Assembly (NCBI GenBank): GCA_934086315.1
Contig: CAKOHZ010000001.1
Span: 310,001 to 374,000, forward strand
DNA length: 64,000 nucleotides
Source of the DNA: an uncultured Bacilli bacterium
Lineage (GTDB): Bacteria > Bacillota_I > Bacilli_A > RF39 > UBA660
Reading direction: 5' to 3'
Shown here: positions 41,443 to 51,061 of the stretch, piece after piece
Layout: each line of letters starts with the position of its first letter
Position numbering within the stretch: the first letter of the stretch is position 1
The notes under the pieces: model-generated
Databases searched by the model: none
The model's input: the letters and a program-made list of their open reading frames with translations, nothing else
Told to the model about the DNA's origin: nothing
Position numbers and translations under genes: made by a program

Positions 41443-41863
41443 AGAAGAATTTGATAAAACAAATGTATTTGGCTTAGGCGAAGAAAATGTAAACTTTGCA
41501 AAATATTTTATAGGTAAAAGTTACTTAAATCCACTAACTAACCCAAATGAAACAGTATTTATGGCAAACGTAACATTTGAACCATCATGTAGAAATAATT
41601 GGCATATTCATCATTCAACTAAAGGTGGAGGACAAATACTAATATGTACTGCAGGTAGTGGTTGGTATCAAGAAGAAGGTAAAGAAGCAGTTAGTCTTGA
41701 ACCCGGTATGGTTATTACTATACCAGCTAACGTAAAACATTGGCATGGAGCTAAAAAAGATTCATGGTTTAGTCATATTGCAGTAGAAGTATCTGGAGAA
41801 AACACATCAAATGAATGGTGTGAACCAGTAACAAATGAAGAATATTTTCACTTAGGAGAATAA
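41435..41863 (+). CDS. cupin domain protein
   Basis: A 142-residue single cupin. Metal-binding motif 1 is NWHIHHSTKGGGQILICTAG and motif 2 EPGMVITIPANVKHWHGAKKD, giving the usual histidine set. Family members include small oxidases, isomerases and carboxymuconolactone-type proteins; the reaction is unknown. It is followed one base later by flavodoxin and sits behind a MerR-type promoter, which suggests a redox or stress response. Confidence 0.88.
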   Translation: MNKEEFDKTNVFGLGEENVNFAKYFIGKSYLNPLTNPNETVFMANVTFEPSCRNNWHIHHSTKGGGQILICTAGSGWYQEEGKEAVSLEPGMVITIPANVKHWHGAKKDSWFSHIAVEVSGENTSNEWCEPVTNEEYFHLGE

Positions 41864-41864
41864 A

Positions 41865-42344
41865 ATGAACAAAACATTAATAGTATATTATTCATATACA
41901 GGTAATACTAAGAAAATAGCAAATATTATAAAAGATAAATTAAATTGTGACATTTTAGCACTTGTACCAAAAGTTCCTTACAGCAAAGATTATCAAACAG
42001 TAGTAGATGAAGAACAAAGAAAAGAAGGTAGTGAACACTTAAGAGAATACGAAAGTATTAACGTAAATCTTGATGACTATGACACAATAATTATTGGAAC
42101 ACCTGTATGGTGGTATAGAGAAACACCAATTATAAGAACATTCTTAAAAGAAAATGATTTGTCAAATAAAAGAATAATACCATTCGCAACTAATGCAGGA
42201 TGGCTTAGTAAAACATTTATAGAAATCAAAAAAATGTGTCCAAATTCAAAAGTTGAGAATGAGAAAAATATAGTATTTGAAAGTTATAGCGATGAACTAG
42301 TAACTCCCCTTAATGAAATAGAAGAATGGATAAAAACTATATAA
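41865..42344 (+). CDS. flavodoxin
   Basis: A 159-residue FMN protein: phosphate loop YYSYTGNTKKIA, the YDTIIIGTPVWWYRETP loop that stacks on the flavin, and FATNAGWLSKTF. It is the short, unanchored type, common as a reductase of Bacillota operons with cupins. An electron-transfer role with the cupin neighbour is inferred. Confidence 0.93.
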   Translation: MNKTLIVYYSYTGNTKKIANIIKDKLNCDILALVPKVPYSKDYQTVVDEEQRKEGSEHLREYESINVNLDDYDTIIIGTPVWWYRETPIIRTFLKENDLSNKRIIPFATNAGWLSKTFIEIKKMCPNSKVENEKNIVFESYSDELVTPLNEIEEWIKTI

Positions 42345-42364
42345 ATGCATAATATTTAAATATA

Positions 42365-42373
42365 TGTTATAAT
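42365..42373 (+). promoter_or_regulatory. extended -10 promoter
   Basis: TGTTATAAT, 13 bases before the AGGGGG ribosome binding site of the gene at 42400. Confidence 0.6.
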
Positions 42374-42399
42374 AATTTTACCAGTTAGGGGGAAAGTAT

Positions 42400-42972
42400 A
42401 TGGAAAAAGGTTATCCAATTAAATATGCAGTTGAAAGATTAACAGTAGGTGGAGGTTATGTAAATGGTTTTGAAGATATAACTGAAGGATATATTGTATC
42501 TAAGTGTTATGTAGCTAACACTAAAGTAAGTTATTTTCATAGTATGGAGCCACAAGTAACGCATGAAGTAGTATTTCCATTTAGAAAATATGAAAGATTT
42601 AAGTTATATTTAGGGAGTGGTATTAAATATAGTGAAACACCTACAGAACCAACAAGAGATGCAAGTGGTAATGCATGTTATTCACAAACAGTAGATAAAC
42701 TATTTGGTACATTTGAAGAAGCTAAAAAGGAAGCTGAAATAGCAAATAGTAATATATGGAAAACAGAACTAATGAATTTATCATTATTAGATGATGACTG
42801 GAAAGCAAAACATAAAAGAGCATTACTTGAACATAAAACTAAATTAGGAGTTTGTTCTTGCTATGAAAAATATATTTCAGAGCAAACTAAAGACATGGAA
42901 ATAACACCTATGATAACTTTAAGTGAAGAAGAAAATTCAAAATTAACTTTAAAGCCTAAAAAGAATGACTAG
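42400..42972 (+). CDS. hypothetical protein
   Basis: Not recognised. The 190-residue soluble protein starts MEKGYPIKYAVERLTVGGGY and has a beta-rich first half, the phrase EGYIVSKCYVANTKV, and a helical second half with GVCSCYEKY. No signal. It has its own promoter and a terminator that overlaps its stop, so it is a single-gene unit. Confidence 0.6.
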   Translation: MEKGYPIKYAVERLTVGGGYVNGFEDITEGYIVSKCYVANTKVSYFHSMEPQVTHEVVFPFRKYERFKLYLGSGIKYSETPTEPTRDASGNACYSQTVDKLFGTFEEAKKEAEIANSNIWKTELMNLSLLDDDWKAKHKRALLEHKTKLGVCSCYEKYISEQTKDMEITPMITLSEEENSKLTLKPKKND

Positions 42973-42987
42973 CAATAGTCATTTTTG
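42964..42987 (+). terminator. terminator overlapping the stop codon
   Basis: Stem AATGACTA / TAGTCATT with GCAA loop, then T-run; the TAG stop (42970-42972) is in the hairpin. Confidence 0.75.
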
Positions 42988-43052
42988 TCTGCTAAAAACA
43001 TTTTTCTTTATATAATTTCTTAATTGTTATATAATAATATTAGGTGATTAAC

Positions 43053-45032
43053 ATGGACAGAATGAATGAAATAATAGATTTACTTAATAAGTATGCATAT
43101 GAGTATTATACGTTAGATAAACCTAGTGTAGAAGATGCTGAATATGATAGATTAATGCAAGAATTAATAAGAATAGAGTCCAGTCATCCAGAATGGGTAA
43201 GACTTGATTCACCAACTAGAAAAATAGGTGGAGAAGTAATATCTGAATTTGAAAAAGTAACTCATAGAGTACCAATGATGAGTTTAGGAAATGTATTTAA
43301 TGAAGAAGAAATAAGAGATTTCGATGAAAAAGTATCTAAGGTATTTCCAAATCATGAATATGTTTGTGAACTTAAAATAGATGGTTTAGCATTCAATCTT
43401 GAATATAAAGACGGAGTATTTGTAAAAGCAGCAACTCGTGGTAATGGAGTAGTTGGTGAAGACATAACTCATAATGTTAAGACTATTAAATCAATTCCTC
43501 ACGTATTAAAAGAAAAAGTAGACTTAGATATACGTGGCGAAATATATATGAGTAAAAAAAGTTTCAATAAATTAAATGAACGTCAAAAAGAAAAAGGAGA
43601 AAACTTATTTCAAAATCCAAGAAATGCAGCAGCTGGTTCAATAAGACAATTAGATTCAAGTGTAGCTGCTAGTAGAGGTTTAGATGTATTTCTTTATCAT
43701 TATCCAGAGACACCATTTAAAACTCATTATGAAACATTAATGTATATGAAAAGATTAGGATTTGTAGTTAATCCAAATATAAGATTATGTAAGAACGTTG
43801 ATGAAGTTTTATCTTTTATAAAAGAGTGGACTGAAAAAAGAGATACTCTTCCATATGAAATAGATGGCATAGTTATTAAAGTAAATGATATAGCACAGCA
43901 AAAAGAATTAGGATTCACTGCAAAAGTACCAAAATGGGCAACTGCATATAAGTTTCCACCAGAACATGTACTAACTAAATTAACTGATATTATATTTACA
44001 GTAGGAAGAACTGGTCAAATTACTCCAAATGCTGTACTTGAACCAGTAAGAGTAATGGGAAGTACTATTAGTAGAGCAACACTTCATAATGCAGACTATT
44101 GTATAGAAAAAGATATACGTGTAGGAGATTATGTTTATATTTACAAAGCAGGAGATGTAATACCAGCAGTAGATAGAGTAGAATTAAAAAGAAGAAATGG
44201 AACGGAAAAACCGTTCGAAATGATTAAATACTGTCCAATGTGTGGAAGCGAGTTAGTACAAAAAGATGGAATGGTAGACTACTTTTGTGAAAATATTCAC
44301 TGTCCAGCTCGTAAAATAGAAGGATTAATTCACTTTGTATCAAGAGGTGCTATGAACATTCTAGGACTTGGAGATAGAATTATGGAAGACTTCTTTAACT
44401 ACGGATATATAAAGAAATTTAGTGATATTTATAAGCTAAGTAGCCACAAAGAAGAAATAACTCTACTAGAAGGTTATGGAAGTAAAAGCGTAGATGCGAT
44501 ACTAAAAAGTATAGAAGATTCAAAACAAAATTCACTAGATAGATTATTATTTGCTTTAGGTATTAATGGAATCGGTGCTAAAACAGCAAAACTTCTATGT
44601 AAATATTACACATCAATAGATTCTCTAATTGATGCAACAGAAGAAGAATTAGCAACTATTAGAGACATCGGACCAACGCTATCAGTAAATATTGTCAATT
44701 ACTTCAAAGATGAAAAAAATATGGAAGAGCTAGAAGAATTAAGAAAATTTGGAGTAAATATGACATATAATGGTAAAAAGATGATAGAAGATGAAAACTT
44801 TAAAGATAAAAGATTCGTAATAACTGGTTCATTTGATAATATTAGTCGTGATGAAATAAAAGAATTTATAGAAGAACGTGGAGGACTTACAAGTGATTCA
44901 GTAAGCAAAAAGACTGATGTAGTACTAGTTGGAGAAGCTCCGGGAAGTAAAAGAGATAAGGCAATTGAACTAAATATTCCAATATGGAATCAAGAGAAAT
45001 TGTTTGAAATTATGGGAATAGTGGAAAAATAG
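43053..45032 (+). CDS. ligA: NAD-dependent DNA ligase LigA
   Basis: Seals nicks in DNA replication and repair using NAD. About 659 residues, full length: the Ia domain (YEYYTLDKPSVEDAEYD), the adenylation site KIDG (about 108-111), NPRNAAAGSIRQLD, the OB domain (FTVGRTGQITPNAVLEPV), the four-cysteine zinc finger (CPMC...CENIHC), helix-hairpin-helix repeats and a C-terminal BRCT domain (KRFVITGSFDNISRDEIKEF). The ATG at 43053 is chosen because AGGTGA precedes it; a TATAAT (43030-43035) lies just before that. Confidence 0.97.
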   Translation: MDRMNEIIDLLNKYAYEYYTLDKPSVEDAEYDRLMQELIRIESSHPEWVRLDSPTRKIGGEVISEFEKVTHRVPMMSLGNVFNEEEIRDFDEKVSKVFPNHEYVCELKIDGLAFNLEYKDGVFVKAATRGNGVVGEDITHNVKTIKSIPHVLKEKVDLDIRGEIYMSKKSFNKLNERQKEKGENLFQNPRNAAAGSIRQLDSSVAASRGLDVFLYHYPETPFKTHYETLMYMKRLGFVVNPNIRLCKNVDEVLSFIKEWTEKRDTLPYEIDGIVIKVNDIAQQKELGFTAKVPKWATAYKFPPEHVLTKLTDIIFTVGRTGQITPNAVLEPVRVMGSTISRATLHNADYCIEKDIRVGDYVYIYKAGDVIPAVDRVELKRRNGTEKPFEMIKYCPMCGSELVQKDGMVDYFCENIHCPARKIEGLIHFVSRGAMNILGLGDRIMEDFFNYGYIKKFSDIYKLSSHKEEITLLEGYGSKSVDAILKSIEDSKQNSLDRLLFALGINGIGAKTAKLLCKYYTSIDSLIDATEEELATIRDIGPTLSVNIVNYFKDEKNMEELEELRKFGVNMTYNGKKMIEDENFKDKRFVITGSFDNISRDEIKEFIEERGGLTSDSVSKKTDVVLVGEAPGSKRDKAIELNIPIWNQEKLFEIMGIVEK

Positions 45033-45080
45033 AATAAAATATAGTATAATTAAAAAGCCGAGGGAAGGTGTTTAAAAAAT

Positions 45081-45539
45081 ATGGGAAAAGTAAGACGTAA
45101 TCAAGACAATAAAGTATTATGGGTTTTACTAGGAATTTTAGTAGTGTGTTTTCTAGCAATAGGAATTCTATTCTATAGATATTTCTACGCAGGAACAAGT
45201 TCATCAAAATATGGTGAAAGATTAGATGGAATAGAAAATTATCCATTAGGTGACAAATTCGAAGAAAAAGTAAAAGAAATATATAAAGATGAATCTTCAG
45301 TAGGAGATGTAATAGTTACAACTGAAGGTAAAATTATATATATCACAATAGATTTTAAAGAATCTATAAAGGTTTCTACTGCTAAAGATTTAGCAATCAA
45401 ATCATTAGATGCAATAGGTGAAAAGAATTTAACATTCTATGATGTTCAATACTTATTAACTTATTCAGGAACAGAGGAAAATAAAAATTTCCCAGTATTT
45501 GGATCTAAGAGTGCTAAAAGTTTAAAGGTAGTATGGTGA
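45081..45539 (+). CDS. hypothetical single-pass membrane protein
   Basis: A 152-residue protein with a basic start (MGKVRRNQDNK), one membrane helix (about 12-33) and an outside domain of about 110 residues (VGDVIVTTEGKIIYITIDF). No family recognised. It lies five bases before the GGDEF sensor gene and is probably co-transcribed with it, perhaps as an accessory sensor part. Confidence 0.68.
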   Translation: MGKVRRNQDNKVLWVLLGILVVCFLAIGILFYRYFYAGTSSSKYGERLDGIENYPLGDKFEEKVKEIYKDESSVGDVIVTTEGKIIYITIDFKESIKVSTAKDLAIKSLDAIGEKNLTFYDVQYLLTYSGTEENKNFPVFGSKSAKSLKVVW

Positions 45540-45543
45540 TATC

Positions 45544-47568
45544 ATGAAGGGTAGTAAAAAAACAAGAAAGAATATCATAATAGCATTTACTGTAATATTA
45601 TTTTTAGTAGTTGGTTTCTTCGCAACACTATATTATATAACAAGTACAGTAAATAACTATTCATACTCTGAAAAGAAATGGATAAATGATAACAAAGATA
45701 CAAGATTAGATGTATATGTAGAAAATGGTTTACCAGTGTTTTCAGATAATGGAAAAGGTGTGTATTATGAATATTTAAAATCATTAAAAGAAACTACAGG
45801 TCTTACTATAGAAGCATCAACTTCTGATAATACAGATGTAAAATTAAATAATAAAACATCAGTAGATCCAGAAGATATAGTTATATATAAAGATCACTTT
45901 GTAGTAATTGGTAAAAAAGAAAGTGTTAATAAACTATCAGATTTATCAAATAAATCATTAGGTGTAATTAATACAGATAAAGAAACTATAGAAAGATATT
46001 TAACAGAATATCAAAATATTAGTATTACAGGATATACATCATTTGAACAATTAGAATCAGAGTATACAAGTAATACTATAGATTATATGATTATACCAAT
46101 GTATAAATACTTAGATGAAATAGTAAAAAATGATTATGAAATAATATTTCATATGGATGGACTTTATTCATATTATTGTTTAGATTTACCAGAAGGTAAT
46201 GAAACATTATCAAATATATTCAGTAAATTCTATTATAGATGGGAAAAAACTGCAACTAAGAAAATAAATGAATATTTCTTAGATTTATATTACACTACAA
46301 AGAATTATACTGAAATAGAAAAAGAATCTATAACTAACGATGATTTAATTGTAGGATACATTGAAAATCTTCCATACGAAGGTATGATTAGAAGAAACTT
46401 CACTGGTCTTACTGATACATACTTATCAAAATTTGCTGATATGACAGGTGTTACATATAAATATATTAAATATAGTGACACTAAAAAATTAGGTGAAGCA
46501 TTAGATGACAAGAAAATAGATTTAGCATTAAATTATTATTCACTTGGAAATAAAAACTATACAAGCAGTAGAACATTAGGGCCAACTGAATATGTAGTAA
46601 TAGCTCATGTAGATAACAATTTAGTAGTTAATTCACTATATAGTTTAAACAATACTGAAGTAAATATGTTATCAAACATGAACTTAAAATATAACATGGC
46701 CAGTAAGAATTTATTTGAAATAAAAGATTACGCTAATGTTAAAACAATGCTTAAAAATATAGATAAAACTTCAGTAATAATAATTGAAAAAGAAGTTTAT
46801 GATTATTATAAAGATAAAGAACTTAAAAATTATAGTATAAGATACATAGATAAAGTTAAATTAAACAACTCATTCTTACTTAATAACGAAAATAAAGCAT
46901 TTAATAAATTGTTTGATTTCTATTTGAGTACACTAAGTTCAAATGAAATAAAGAATGATACAGTAGCAGGAGTTATTGAAACATTAAAAAATAACAGAGT
47001 ATTTAACTTCATAATGAGTAATTTAATATGGATAACAATAGCTTTATTAATATTAGCATTCGTTATATATGGAATTACTAAAAAAGTTCTTTATACTAAA
47101 AAAACTAAGAAAGAAGATAGATTATATTACTTTGATGCGATGACTAACTTAAAAAATAGAAATTTCTTAAACGATAATATAGATTTTTGGAGTTCTAACA
47201 AAGTATATCCTCAAGCAATTGTAGTAATTGATATTAATGCATTAAAAACATTAAATGATAAATATGGACATGAAGCAGGAGATAATCAAATCAAAGCAGT
47301 CGCAAGTGTACTTATAAAAACACAAAGAGATAATTCTGAAATAATGAGAACTGATGGAGATGAATTTATCATCTACTTAATAGGTTATGATGAAAAGAAA
47401 GTAGGTTCTTATATACATAAATTAAATCGTGAATTAATTTCATCACTACCAAATAAAGACTATAGTGTATCAATCGGTTACTCAATGATAACTAATGAAC
47501 AAACCACTATAGATGATGCTATTAATGATTCACTTGCAATGATTAAAAAATCAAAAGGAAAAATGTAA
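45544..47568 (+). CDS. sensor diguanylate cyclase: two solute-binding-like domains and GGDEF
   Basis: A 674-residue protein. An N-terminal helix (about 10-33) and a second one (about 495-515) bracket an outside region with two periplasmic-binding-protein-like domains (SDLSNKSLGVI; DDLIVGYIENLPYEG, KFADMTGVTYKYIKY). The cytoplasmic GGDEF domain starts DAMTNLKNRNFL and has DINALKTLNDKYGHEAGD. The active-site loop reads TDGDEF instead of GGDEF; related [x]GDEF variants can be active. It likely senses an amino acid or similar ligand and makes c-di-GMP. Confidence 0.87.
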   Translation: MKGSKKTRKNIIIAFTVILFLVVGFFATLYYITSTVNNYSYSEKKWINDNKDTRLDVYVENGLPVFSDNGKGVYYEYLKSLKETTGLTIEASTSDNTDVKLNNKTSVDPEDIVIYKDHFVVIGKKESVNKLSDLSNKSLGVINTDKETIERYLTEYQNISITGYTSFEQLESEYTSNTIDYMIIPMYKYLDEIVKNDYEIIFHMDGLYSYYCLDLPEGNETLSNIFSKFYYRWEKTATKKINEYFLDLYYTTKNYTEIEKESITNDDLIVGYIENLPYEGMIRRNFTGLTDTYLSKFADMTGVTYKYIKYSDTKKLGEALDDKKIDLALNYYSLGNKNYTSSRTLGPTEYVVIAHVDNNLVVNSLYSLNNTEVNMLSNMNLKYNMASKNLFEIKDYANVKTMLKNIDKTSVIIIEKEVYDYYKDKELKNYSIRYIDKVKLNNSFLLNNENKAFNKLFDFYLSTLSSNEIKNDTVAGVIETLKNNRVFNFIMSNLIWITIALLILAFVIYGITKKVLYTKKTKKEDRLYYFDAMTNLKNRNFLNDNIDFWSSNKVYPQAIVVIDINALKTLNDKYGHEAGDNQIKAVASVLIKTQRDNSEIMRTDGDEFIIYLIGYDEKKVGSYIHKLNRELISSLPNKDYSVSIGYSMITNEQTTIDDAINDSLAMIKKSKGKM

Positions 47569-48455
47569 TGAAAGAAAAGATAAAAGAAATATATAATTTA
47601 GTATTTGGAAAAGAACTGGGAGTACTGCCAGGTAATCTGGCTTTCTCATTCTTTTTAGCATTAATTCCATTACTAACATTAATATTCTTTTTTCTTACTC
47701 AATTCAATTTACCAATAGATATTATTCAAAACTTCTTAGTGGAAACATTTCCTCCAGGAGTAGTAGAACTAGTTCAACCAATATTTACTGATCAAATAAC
47801 ATTAAGCTCAGTAATAACACTAGCATTTGGACTTATAATTTCAGCAAATGGTTGTCATGCTATAATACTAGCAAGTAATACAATATTCGAAGTAGAAAAT
47901 GCTCCATATTTAAAAAGAATGATAAAAGCAATTATACTAACATTTTGTATAATTCTACTATTTGCATTCATTGTTATAGTTCCGCTATTTGGTAAATCAA
48001 TTTTAGCACTTATTGGTACATTTACTGATTTCTTAACTAAACATGAAAGATTAGTAAATACAGTATATGTCATATTACAAGTACCAGTATCATTAATATT
48101 TGTATATTTCTTTATAAAACTAGTTTATACAATCGCACCAGATGAAAATATACCAAGTAAATATATGACTAAAGGAGCATTATTTACAACTATTACATGG
48201 TTATTGCTTACTAATGTATTCTCATATTACATTAATAATATAGCTAAATACGATATGATATATGGAAACCTAACAAATATAGTTATATTACTATTATGGT
48301 TCTATGGACTAGCGTATGTATTTGTTTTAGGACTTTACTTAAATAAATATAATACAGATTCAAATATAGAAAAAACAAATACAATAAAATTAGAAGAAAT
48401 AAGAAAGAAAGTAAAAGATACTAAAATTACAAAAGAAAAAAATAATAAAAAATAA
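47568..48455 (+). CDS. YihY/BrkB family membrane protein
   Basis: A 295-residue membrane protein with six hydrophobic segments: GNLAFSFFLALIPLLTLIFF, LAFGLIISANGCHAI, the TIAPDENIPSKYMTKGALFT loop and NLTNIVILLLWFYGLAYVF are family features. Its function is not settled despite the old RNase BN name. It overlaps the GGDEF gene by one base, so the two are co-expressed. A terminator overlaps its stop. Confidence 0.92.
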   Translation: MKEKIKEIYNLVFGKELGVLPGNLAFSFFLALIPLLTLIFFFLTQFNLPIDIIQNFLVETFPPGVVELVQPIFTDQITLSSVITLAFGLIISANGCHAIILASNTIFEVENAPYLKRMIKAIILTFCIILLFAFIVIVPLFGKSILALIGTFTDFLTKHERLVNTVYVILQVPVSLIFVYFFIKLVYTIAPDENIPSKYMTKGALFTTITWLLLTNVFSYYINNIAKYDMIYGNLTNIVILLLWFYGLAYVFVLGLYLNKYNTDSNIEKTNTIKLEEIRKKVKDTKITKEKNNKK

Positions 48456-48482
48456 TGTCAAATTCGACATTATTTTTATTTT
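48451..48482 (+). terminator. terminator overlapping the stop codon
   Basis: Stem AATAATGTC / GACATTATT with AAATTC loop, then TTTATTTT. Confidence 0.8.
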
Positions 48483-48512
48483 ATAAGTGTTAAATTATAC
48501 TTGGTGAATAAA

Positions 48513-48695
48513 ATGTTAAAAGTAAAAATTATAGATGAAAATCATGAAAAAGACTTAGAAAGGAGTATAAATACATTTTTAATATCTGGAACTTATGATA
48601 TAATAGATATACAGTTTAGAACTGCTGTTTCAATATTTGGCGATGAACAAATATATTGTTTTTCAGCAATGATACTGTATAAGGAGAAGGTATGA
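48513..48695 (+). CDS. Cse60-like small sporulation protein
   Basis: About 60 residues. HEKDLERSINTFL near the start and EQIYCFSAMILYKEK at the end match my recollection of Cse60 (DUF2758), a small protein of Bacillus made during sporulation, with matching length. The ATG at 48513 is chosen since GGTGA lies 6 bases upstream. It overlaps the flippase gene by 4 bases. Confidence 0.65.
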   Translation: MLKVKIIDENHEKDLERSINTFLISGTYDIIDIQFRTAVSIFGDEQIYCFSAMILYKEKV

Positions 48696-50332
48696 AAAAA
48701 AATTCATTTATAGAAGGAACTATTTTCGCATCACTTTCATTTTTAATAATAAAGTTTCTTGGTGCTATATATGTAATTCCTTTTTATGCTATAGTAGGGG
48801 AACTTGGTGGTGCTTTATATAGTTATGCATATACTGTATATAGTTTAATAGTTAATATTTGTACAATTGGTATTCCTCACGCTATAAGTAAAATTATAAG
48901 TGAATATAATACACTTGAAATGTATGAAGCAAAAGAGCGAACATATAAAATAGGTAATAAGATAATGATAGTGTTATCAACTGTGTTATTCTTGCTTATG
49001 TTTATATTTGCTAAAGAAGCAGCATACATTTTTATAGGTGATATAGATTCTACAGGTAATTCTATAGAAGATGTAGTATTAGTTATTAGAAGTATTTCTT
49101 TTTGTTTGTTAATAGTTCCATATTTAGCAGTAAAACGTGGATACTTACAAGGACAAAAGTTTATAACTGTAAGTACTACTGGAGAAGTAATAGAACAAGT
49201 AGTAAGAGTTGCATTTATATTAGTTGGTTCATACCTAGCAATAAATGTATTTGGTGCTAAAACAAGTGTAGGTGTAGCAATAGCAGTATTTGGAGCATTC
49301 ATAGCAGGTTTAGCTGCATACATTTATTTAGAAGTAAAAATTAGAAAAAATAAAAAAGAATTTAATATGCCAGCTAAGAATCAAAAAGATAAGGTAACAG
49401 ACAAAACAATATTAAAGAAAATAGTATCATTTAGTATTCCGTTAATGATAGTATCAATAACAACAGATCTTTACAATATGACAGACTTATCACTTATTAT
49501 TAGAGGTCTAGGATATCTAGGATATAGTGGCAAAGTTGCTGAAACAATAGGTAGTATAATGGCTACTTGGGCAACTAAAATATGTTTAATAGTAAATGCT
49601 ATAACATTTGGTTTAACTATAAATATAATACCTCATATGTCAGCAAATTACGTTAAAAAAGATTATAAAGCAATAAATAGTCAATTCATAAAATCAATAG
49701 CAATGGTAATAGTAATAGGACTTCCAATGAGCGTAGGTATTTCATTACTAGCAGAAGAAGTATATTACATATTCTATGGTTATAGTGAATATGGTACAAT
49801 TATATTAAGATTCTTACCATTCTCAGTAATGCTTGGTAACATTAATATGGTTGTTAATACTTCACTTCAAAGTTTAGATAAATTTAAAACTATATACATA
49901 ACAACATTCGCAGGACTTCTAACTAATGCAATACTAGATGTACCACTTATGATTCTTTGTGATAAAGTAGGTATATATCCATACTATGGAGCAATCATTT
50001 CAACAATAATAGGAAGCTCATTAGCACTTTTCATCTCACTAAAGAGACTAAAGAAAGATATGAAATTCAAATATAAAGATTTACTAACAATCTTAAAGAA
50101 ATCAATAGTACCACTACTAAGTATGTCTGCAATAGTATTTATTTTAGAACGTTTAATAGCACCATTCTTTACTACAAGAATAACTTCTATTATAACTTGT
50201 ACTATCTGTGCTGTAGTAGGTGCAATCGTATATGGAGTACTTGCATACAAGAATAATTTACTTTATGATTCACTTGGCAAAGAATATGTAGATGAAATAC
50301 TAACGAAATTAAGACTAAAAAAGAAAAATTGA
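48692..50332 (+). CDS. SpoVB/MurJ-like oligosaccharide flippase
   Basis: A 546-residue MOP-superfamily flippase with about 14 hydrophobic segments. The start SFIEGTIFASLSFLIIKFLG, the pattern GELGGALYSYAYTVYSLI, RGYLQGQKF and ATKICLIVNAITFGLTINI are features of the SpoVB/YtgP/MurJ group of Bacillota, which move lipid-linked peptidoglycan precursors. Coupling to a Cse60-like gene suggests a sporulation role, but a general MurJ role is equally possible. Confidence 0.88.
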   Translation: MKKNSFIEGTIFASLSFLIIKFLGAIYVIPFYAIVGELGGALYSYAYTVYSLIVNICTIGIPHAISKIISEYNTLEMYEAKERTYKIGNKIMIVLSTVLFLLMFIFAKEAAYIFIGDIDSTGNSIEDVVLVIRSISFCLLIVPYLAVKRGYLQGQKFITVSTTGEVIEQVVRVAFILVGSYLAINVFGAKTSVGVAIAVFGAFIAGLAAYIYLEVKIRKNKKEFNMPAKNQKDKVTDKTILKKIVSFSIPLMIVSITTDLYNMTDLSLIIRGLGYLGYSGKVAETIGSIMATWATKICLIVNAITFGLTINIIPHMSANYVKKDYKAINSQFIKSIAMVIVIGLPMSVGISLLAEEVYYIFYGYSEYGTIILRFLPFSVMLGNINMVVNTSLQSLDKFKTIYITTFAGLLTNAILDVPLMILCDKVGIYPYYGAIISTIIGSSLALFISLKRLKKDMKFKYKDLLTILKKSIVPLLSMSAIVFILERLIAPFFTTRITSIITCTICAVVGAIVYGVLAYKNNLLYDSLGKEYVDEILTKLRLKKKN

Positions 50333-50356
50333 TATAGGAAACTATATCAATTTTTG
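50326..50356 (+). terminator. terminator overlapping the stop codon
   Basis: Stem AAATTGATATAG / CTATATCAATTT with GAAA loop; the TGA stop is in the stem. Confidence 0.8.
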
Positions 50357-50425
50357 TTTACAATAACTTTAAAATGAATTTGATAACTAATAAACAATTT
50401 GCTAAAATAAGAGTAGGTGATAATA

Positions 50426-51046
50426 ATGAATAACTTAGATAAATACTGGGATAAAATACATTTGAAATATACTTCCACGTATGATAACTGGTTTGACAAA
50501 TATATACACTTACTTAACAAAAAAGACAAAATAATAGAATTAGGTTGTGGAAGAGCATATACAAGTCTTTATTTACTAGATAATGGTTTTAAAGATATAA
50601 CTGCTTGTGATTTTTCAACCGAAGTAATTAGTATTTTAAACACTGAACATAAGGAATTAAATACAAGTATATTTGATATGAGCGAAAAATTACCATTTAA
50701 TGATAATGAAATAAATGTTATTATCGCAGACTTAAGTCTTCATTACTTTGATTTTAAAACAACAAAATATATAATGAAAGAAATACATAGAGTACTAAAC
50801 AATAATGGATACCTGATAGGTAGAGTAAACTCAGCTAATGATAAATATCATATACCAGTAAATGCTAAAGTATTAGAAAAAAATTTCTATTATGATGGAG
50901 AAATATATAAAAAATTCTTTGAAGAAGATGATTTAAAAGATATATTTAAAGATTTTGAAATATTATTTTTAGAAGAAAAACATACGGATAGATATGAGAA
51001 ACCTAAAACGTTATGGGAATTTTGCATAAAAAAATTAGATAAGTGA
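50426..51046 (+). CDS. class I SAM-dependent methyltransferase
   Basis: About 206 residues with SAM motif I IIELGCGRAYTS, motif II acidic loop TACDFSTEVI, and IADLSLHYFDFKTTKYIM. The type is a small-molecule methyltransferase; the substrate is unknown. The ATG at 50426 follows AGGTGA. Convergent with the tail-anchored protein gene, sharing a terminator. Confidence 0.87.
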   Translation: MNNLDKYWDKIHLKYTSTYDNWFDKYIHLLNKKDKIIELGCGRAYTSLYLLDNGFKDITACDFSTEVISILNTEHKELNTSIFDMSEKLPFNDNEINVIIADLSLHYFDFKTTKYIMKEIHRVLNNNGYLIGRVNSANDKYHIPVNAKVLEKNFYYDGEIYKKFFEEDDLKDIFKDFEILFLEEKHTDRYEKPKTLWEFCIKKLDK

Positions 51047-51061
51047 TTATCTAATTTTTAT
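51032..51061. terminator. bidirectional terminator with both stops
   Basis: Stem AAATTAGATAA / TTATCTAATTT with GTGA loop; it holds the methyltransferase stop in the loop region and abuts the stop of the opposite gene. Confidence 0.8.

Noticed and set aside
48877..49323. 148-codon minus-strand frame inside the flippase gene
   Set aside because: It is the mirror of a well-supported membrane protein gene and has no ribosome binding site.
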